Below, in pieces: positions 61,001 to 64,000 of a stretch of DNA of 64,000 nt. Position numbers and translations under genes: made by a program. The notes beneath the pieces are model-generated. The model made no database searches. It saw only the letters and a program-made list of their open reading frames with translations, and was not told the DNA's origin. This DNA is from Anastrepha obliqua (lineage: Eukaryota > Arthropoda > Insecta > Diptera > Tephritidae): the NCBI RefSeq assembly GCF_027943255.1, contig NC_072895.1:22046001-22110000 (forward strand), given 5' to 3'. Every line of letters starts with the position of its first letter. Position 1 is the stretch's first letter.

Positions 61001-61370
61001 TTACAGAAACCACAATGGAACGCCCTGTTAGCGTTAGTGGGCTTCGCGACCACACTGGGCGCTGCAGTTCCGGTTGGCTACTGCATTGGCGTTATTAATG
61101 CCCCGGCAACGGTAAGTTGATAAGTGCGCGTGCATGATTAGCAGACGATTTTTTTATTCAAGTCTTTAATTTCGATTTTTTATCGTTTGATTATTATTTT
61201 TTTATATAGATAATAACGGCTTGGTGTAATGAAACACTACACGAACGTTACGGCGCTAATTTAAGTGCTTCCGGTTTAGATTGGCTCTGGTCAACGGTGG
61301 TATCGATTTTCCTAATAGGCGGAGCTATTGGCTCTCTGGGAGGGGCTAATGCAGCAAATAAATTCGGCAG
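46020..61370 (+). CDS. GLUT-type sugar transporter (sut1-like), first three coding exons, partial at right
   Basis: Exons 46020-46145 (42 codons), 61007-61111 (35) and 61210-61370 (53 plus two bases) splice in frame to about 130 residues. The N-terminus (MELNLSEQSERLDPENTQQQ) is hydrophilic. Exon 2 is transmembrane segment 1, with GYCIGVINAPAT matching the GYNTGVINAP region of class I GLUTs. Exon 3 has the extracellular loop WCNETLHERYGANLS with two candidate N-glycosylation sites (NET, NLS), TM2 (LWSTVVSIFLIGGAIGSLGG) and the start of the NKFGR motif of the major facilitator family. Exon 3 ends in phase 2, so the remaining ten TM segments lie beyond 64000. Facilitated hexose uptake at the plasma membrane is expected. 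As I recall, Drosophila sut1 lies next to lig and slv, which supports orthology, but paralogues exist, so no symbol is given. The 14.9 kb first intron holds many transposon relics. Confidence 0.85.
46146..46918. other. GLUT gene intron 1, start
   Basis: Donor GTATGT at 46146. TATG/CATA microsatellite-rich (46320-46530, 46630-46670). No ORF. Confidence 0.4.
46922..47619. mobile_element. Non-autonomous DNA element (698 bp) with 34-bp TIRs
   Basis: TIR GACCCGATTTACACGAGGAG...CATCTGGAAGGGA exact over about 34 bp at both ends; 3-bp ATA duplications (46919-46921, 47620-47622). The minus ORFs near 47338-47633 run into the TIR, and no transposase motif is seen. A 3-bp target suggests Harbinger affinity, unproven. 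Confidence 0.75.
47690..47910 (-). mobile_element. Tc1/mariner-type transposase C-terminal remnant
   Basis: Minus frame: HIPIEVLQRVFQN, then GLRIAELRCSCGQHLKEII, resembling the C-terminus of Tc1/mariner-group transposases. Confidence 0.5.
47913..48476 (-). mobile_element. mariner deletion derivative (564 bp)
   Basis: Ends share AAGGTGAAGTCCAAAA, with TA at 47911-47912 and 48477-48478. Minus frame: HRSTLVTDFLTRNRI, HSPYSPDLAPRDFYLFGKLH (third catalytic Asp kept) and ARQCIEARGDYFE. N-terminal half missing. Confidence 0.8.
48480..48953 (+). mobile_element. RNase H-bearing LINE 3' end, plus strand
   Basis: AANVRWRQSPVCQISRKIWS, GRHANRLGLSHNCFC and EEETVEHLLCTCIALFREGL. Ends ACCTAACCTAACCTAA at 48938-48953. 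Confidence 0.75.
48954..49095 (-). mobile_element. RNase H-bearing LINE 3' fragment, tail-to-tail with the previous copy
   Basis: Minus frame: KTVEHFLCKCPSLAARRLRS and FFDSLRQCSN. The two copies meet at their CCTAA tails. Confidence 0.6.
49096..50880. other. GLUT gene intron 1, unassigned part
   Basis: A/T-rich with ACAT/TATG microsatellites (50520-50760). ORF 49198-49440 has no domain. Confidence 0.4.
50882..51538 (+). mobile_element. mariner (irritans type) deletion derivative (657 bp)
   Basis: ACACATGGCCCGAAAAGTCC left, CTTTTCGGTCCATGTGT right, TA on the right. N-terminal start near 51059, then a jump to MAKLHEFNFELPSHPPYSPD, LAPSDYCLFADLKK and EEVIAETEAYFEAKEKSFYK. Same family as 9121-10532, opposite strand. 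Confidence 0.8.
51560..51835 (+). repeat. tRNA-derived SINE, copy 7
   Basis: TGCCGAGTGGGTTGGTGCGT head, GGTTCGAATCTCGG B box, complete body and GGGTGTACGCGCCAATTATA end. A short stretch after the B box is deleted. Confidence 0.8.
51840..52914. other. GLUT gene intron 1, unassigned part
   Basis: No ORF or repeat ends recognised. Confidence 0.4.
52915..53345 (-). mobile_element. Endonuclease-RT LINE 3' end
   Basis: Minus frames: RPVLTYGCELWTLKANETKQ, GTYRIRHNGELEDIV and IEERKRGRPRKRWVKDVDL. Tail GCTAAGAAGAAGG at 52917. Confidence 0.7.
53346..54249. other. GLUT gene intron 1, unassigned part
   Basis: ORFs at 53338-53616, 53600-53803 and 53978-54248 carry no recognisable domain. Confidence 0.35.
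54250..55748 (-). mobile_element. mariner relic with two nested inserts
   Basis: Minus strand, right TIR GTTTGAGGAAAAAGAAAGCC (55748) followed by TA. Frames: KRNEIDPFLKRMVIGDEKM, NRRGVVFHQENAGPHTS, then RQKLREFGWELLKHVPYSPN and LAPSDYHRF. Split by a LINE fragment (about 54466-54705, plus frame KKETIFHFLCECPALWKDRM) and by a family B repeat (54918-55020). Left TIR not found. Confidence 0.75.
55750..56315. other. GLUT gene intron 1, unassigned part
   Basis: A/T-rich, nothing recognised. Confidence 0.4.
56320..56600 (-). mobile_element. RNase H-bearing LINE 3' fragment
   Basis: Minus frame near 56420-56580: FEGLEELAGIDVKNLMRFLN, the LINE C-terminal block. Confidence 0.55.
56700..57018 (+). mobile_element. 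RNase H domain fragment of LINE
   Basis: Plus frame: NGSVGGGRFGAELPIKLKFR, YSVFQAVIAATKE and VNIYFNSPAIRALDS, paralogous to 27127-27513. Confidence 0.65.
57024..57640 (-). mobile_element. Endonuclease-RT LINE 3' end
   Basis: Minus 154-codon frame: AFERKILRKIFRPLHIGDAE, WNNELYELYNDKDI, IQRLRWLGQVVRMNTNVLA and GRGRPPLR. Tail CGCGTCAATCAAGAAGAAG at 57027-57045. Confidence 0.8.
57690..58220 (+). mobile_element. Endonuclease-RT LINE fragment, plus strand
   Basis: Frames: TADEDVNCRLNKAKATFGRM, NWRWISHTFRKPPDSI and SMWRELAHANNSWDAAKTAA-like, the C-terminal third of another LINE lineage. Confidence 0.65.
58221..59339. other. GLUT gene intron 1, unassigned part
   Basis: Nothing recognised. Confidence 0.4.
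59340..60660 (-). mobile_element. Endonuclease-RT LINE with reverse transcriptase region
   Basis: Longest RT stretch in the window. Minus frames: PIHKKGDPAICENYRKISLL (RT block), GPYQCGVRPGKSTIDQIFAI, YADDIDIIGE (catalytic YADD, near 59985), then KVLEAFERKILRKIFRPLRV and WKSELYELFWIMD. Many frame breaks. Confidence 0.8.
60661..61006. other. End of GLUT gene intron 1
   Basis: No ORF. Acceptor TTACAG 61001-61006. Confidence 0.4.
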
Positions 61371-62175
61371 GTTAGTTAATGTTCTATTTTTTATTATAGT
61401 TTTTTGTGCGTCATTCCTCCGTCATTCGTCGCGATAAGCATCGTGTGGATCTGCTTAGTGCATAAATACAATTGTATATGTTTTATTTTTGGTATTTGCC
61501 ATGTCAAGATGTTTACAAAATAAAATTTTATTTACTATCTCTTACATATATATATTTAGATTTATCGTGTCTAACTTTTTAGATTAAGCCCTTAATCTTT
61601 GTAAATACTAATATTAAATCGTAGAATGAATTGTGTACAGAGATCAAAGCTCTAATTCAACTCACAGGGAAGATAAAGCAATTGACCGCCGAAGTCGGGT
61701 GTACTTGCGCGTGATATATTGACTAGTAGGACATGGGTGTGCACCCTATATCGGGCTTGTTTTGTCATTTAAAAGGTTTTTTGATTAGCGAGGTTTTCTG
61801 TTATAGAACAGCTTCTCAAGAACTCTGTGTGTTGTATGGAGGTGGCATAAAACCGAAGAGAGATTGGAATTGAGAAGATTTGGGGAAAAATTCGAAAGGC
61901 ATAGTGCAATTTGGTGAATGCCTTGGCTTAAAACTGTCATTGTTGCTATAAATACAATAAGTACTTTTACAATTAAGTACGTTTTGAGAGTTAAGAACTC
62001 ATACAGTATATTCATAAAAACCTATGCATTTGTTCATATAAATTTACATGCACTGTTGCAACCAAGAGTGTTGTTTAACTGATTACATATTCGTTGACAT
62101 TACAGGGTCCGGCATTCGAAGTGTAACCATTTAAAAAGACCGTAAATTTAGTTTGGAGAATTACTTTTATTCAAT
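61371..62175. other. GLUT gene intron after exon 3
   Basis: Donor GTTAGT at 61371. ORF 61785-62015 (minus) unrecognised. Confidence 0.4.
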
Positions 62176-62179
62176 TTAA

Positions 62180-62887
62180 GGGGTAACACCACTGTAGAAA
62201 TTTCAAAAAATTGATTTTTTTTTATAAGCTTAAAAAATTCTTTGAACCTTTTAAAATACAGAACAAAAAGTTTTATACGTTACCGAAGTCTATTTCATAA
62301 ATATTTTAAGCTTTTAACCAAGCGTTAGTGACTGCTACCTAACGACTTCTCCAAATTTCCAAACTTTAAACGCGTTTTTCTCATATAACTTAAATAATTT
62401 TAAATATTTTTAATCAGGTTTTTCACTACGTCTGTATAATAACCTTCTTAAGAGAAGAGCGTAGGGGATTTTCGATAGATTAATTTAAACGATTGTTATA
62501 ATTATTTAAGTGCCGTTTTTTTAGTCCAAAATAGAGTTTTTTCCTTCAAATGCTTGCTAATTCCACAAAAATAAATATTTTTTAAATCCCCTACGTGTTT
62601 CTCTAGCTATTCTTATCTAGATTAAGAATAAAAATGTTTCTTTGTTCCAGATTAAAATTTGCACCCTCTGTGCTGCGTGCCGCGCAGCTCCTTCAAGAGA
62701 AACCACATTACAAAAATGTCTCCAATGCCGCCATTTTGTAAAATTTTTCGATCAAACTTTGTAGTTTTGTATTTTAGTATATAAGTAATAACTTCCCAAA
62801 TCAGAGTGATTGTTTCCCCTTTCCTTCTATACAAAAAAATTCTTTAAAAATCGTGTTTATTTTATGCGTGTACAGTGGTGTTACCCC
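62180..62887. mobile_element. TTAA-flanked element E11 (708 bp)
   Basis: TTAA 62176-62179 and 62888-62891. TIR GGGGTAACACCACTGTA exact at both ends. AAAAAATTGATTTTTTT near the left end; ACTTTAAACGCGTTTTTCTC at 62363-62382. Confidence 0.85.
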
Positions 62888-62899
62888 TTAAAGTAAAAA

Positions 62900-64000
62900 A
62901 TGTGTGAAAATAATACAAAATTGAGAATTAATTTACTTTTGCGCGATATGACCACCTTTTGGCTTGGATATGGCCTTGAGACGGTCCAGAAACGAATCGC
63001 AAGTTGCCCGAATGTGACTTGCAGGCATTTTGGCCCACTCGCAGACAATTGCTTTTTTCAGCGTGCTGAGACTGGTGAATTTTTTTGTTCGGCTCTCCAA
63101 AATGGGCCAAAGAGAATAATCCATCGGATTCGCGTCTGATGAATTTGAGAGCCATTGTGTGGACGTTTTGAAGTTCGGAACGTTGTTTTTTAGCCATTCT
63201 TGGTTCACTCGAGCTTTGTGAGATGGTGTCGCGTCCTGTTGAAACGTCCATGGTCTGCCACCGAAATGAATGTTTGCCCACGGCTTCAAAGAGTATACTT
63301 TCCCTATAATATTTCGCATTTATCTTGACGCCAGGCTCTATGAAAACGATTGAAAAACGCCCATCTCTGGTTACAGCGGCCCCAACCATTATCTGTGGCG
63401 GGTGCTGCCTCCTGGTGGCCAATCGATGACTCAAATTCTCGTATGAACTTTCGGGCAAATAAACCCTATCGTTTTGGGAGTTCACGAATTGGTCAATTTG
63501 AAAAATTTTCTCGTCAGAAACATACAATGTTCGGAAATTGACCGCTTTCGGGTAAGCTAAGCAACTCCTTCGCTCTCTCAAGTCTGATTTGTTGTTGCTT
63601 TGGTGTGAGATCATGCGCCTTTTGGATCTTGTAAGGCGTGACTTTGAGATAATTTTTCACTATGTGGCGGGTGCTACGGTCAGATATTTTCAGTTCTTTC
63701 CCAATTTGATAGGCACTTTGATGGAGATTTCACTCAAGCCGCTTATTCACTTCTTGAATCATTTCACTTGATGTTGCAGTCTTTTGATGACCACCTCCAT
63801 GACGTTTCGCGATGCTACCAGCATCATTGTAACGAGTAATGGTGCGATAACAAATACTTTATTTACTTTAAGGTGCACGAGCTCACGAACAATCGCTGGT
63901 TGTGATTTTCTAACCAACTATAATGCAATCATACTATTACGTTTAAAATCCATTACTGCTTTTTTTCTCTTTTTTAATGTTGTGGGAGGGTACGAAAGGT
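62900..64000 (-). mobile_element. Tc1/mariner-group transposase relic, may run past right edge
   Basis: Minus frames from about 63950: MDFKRNSMIALWL start, degenerate HTH, QNDRVYLPESSYENLSHRLA, QIMVGAAVTRDGRFSIVFIE, TFQQDATPSHKARVNQEWL (second catalytic Asp), DANPMDYSLWPILESRTKK (third Asp) and FLDRLKAISKPKGGHIAQK. At least two frameshifts. DD37D/maT-like is my best guess. Confidence 0.75.

Overview
The window is eukaryotic, from a dipteran insect. Four host genes are readable: lingerer (lig, 3' half, plus strand), Vps28 (minus), a SWEET sugar transporter (slv/saliva type, minus) and the first exons of a GLUT-type sugar transporter (sut1-like, plus). As I recall, these four lie together in region 44A of Drosophila, so this looks like a conserved cluster. 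AT-rich intergenic DNA, TE-filled introns, irritans-type mariners, and (CAA)n-tailed and tRNA-derived retroposons suggest a true fruit fly (Tephritidae). That placement is inference; the species cannot be named from sequence alone.

Layout. 1-3176: lig intron with retroposons, a partial TTAA-flanked element and a small duplicated ORF-bearing repeat. 3177-8637: seven lig exons, one intron holding a decayed mariner. 8638-21598: a 13 kb lig intron filled with mariners and a tandem train of TTAA-flanked non-autonomous elements. 21599-22500: last lig exon and 3' UTR. 22600-25740: SINE and LINE remnants. 25932-26564: Vps28, one coding exon. 26600-39500: gene desert of RNase H-bearing LINEs, an intact-looking 1.68 kb PIF/Harbinger-type element coding only a SANT/Myb-like protein, endonuclease-RT LINE fragments, more TTAA elements and a Helitron. 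39518-41929: SWEET gene, five exons. 41930-46019: shared upstream region of the two divergent sugar transporters, with a palindromic MITE. 46020-64000: GLUT gene, whose first coding exon is separated from the second by a 14.9 kb intron packed with transposon relics; the gene runs off the right edge.

Most distinctive signal: at least ten elements of 635-746 bp (unnested), each bounded by TTAA. Their terminal inverted repeats differ in sequence but most begin with a G run, and an A/T-rich palindrome and an internal core recur. Several sit end to end sharing one TTAA, and some nest in each other. The other highlight is the Harbinger-type element: its CTG target duplication is fixed by the LINE reading frame it interrupts, and it has kept five in-phase exons.

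All coordinates were read by eye. No alignment or database search was run; family names rest on recognised motifs.
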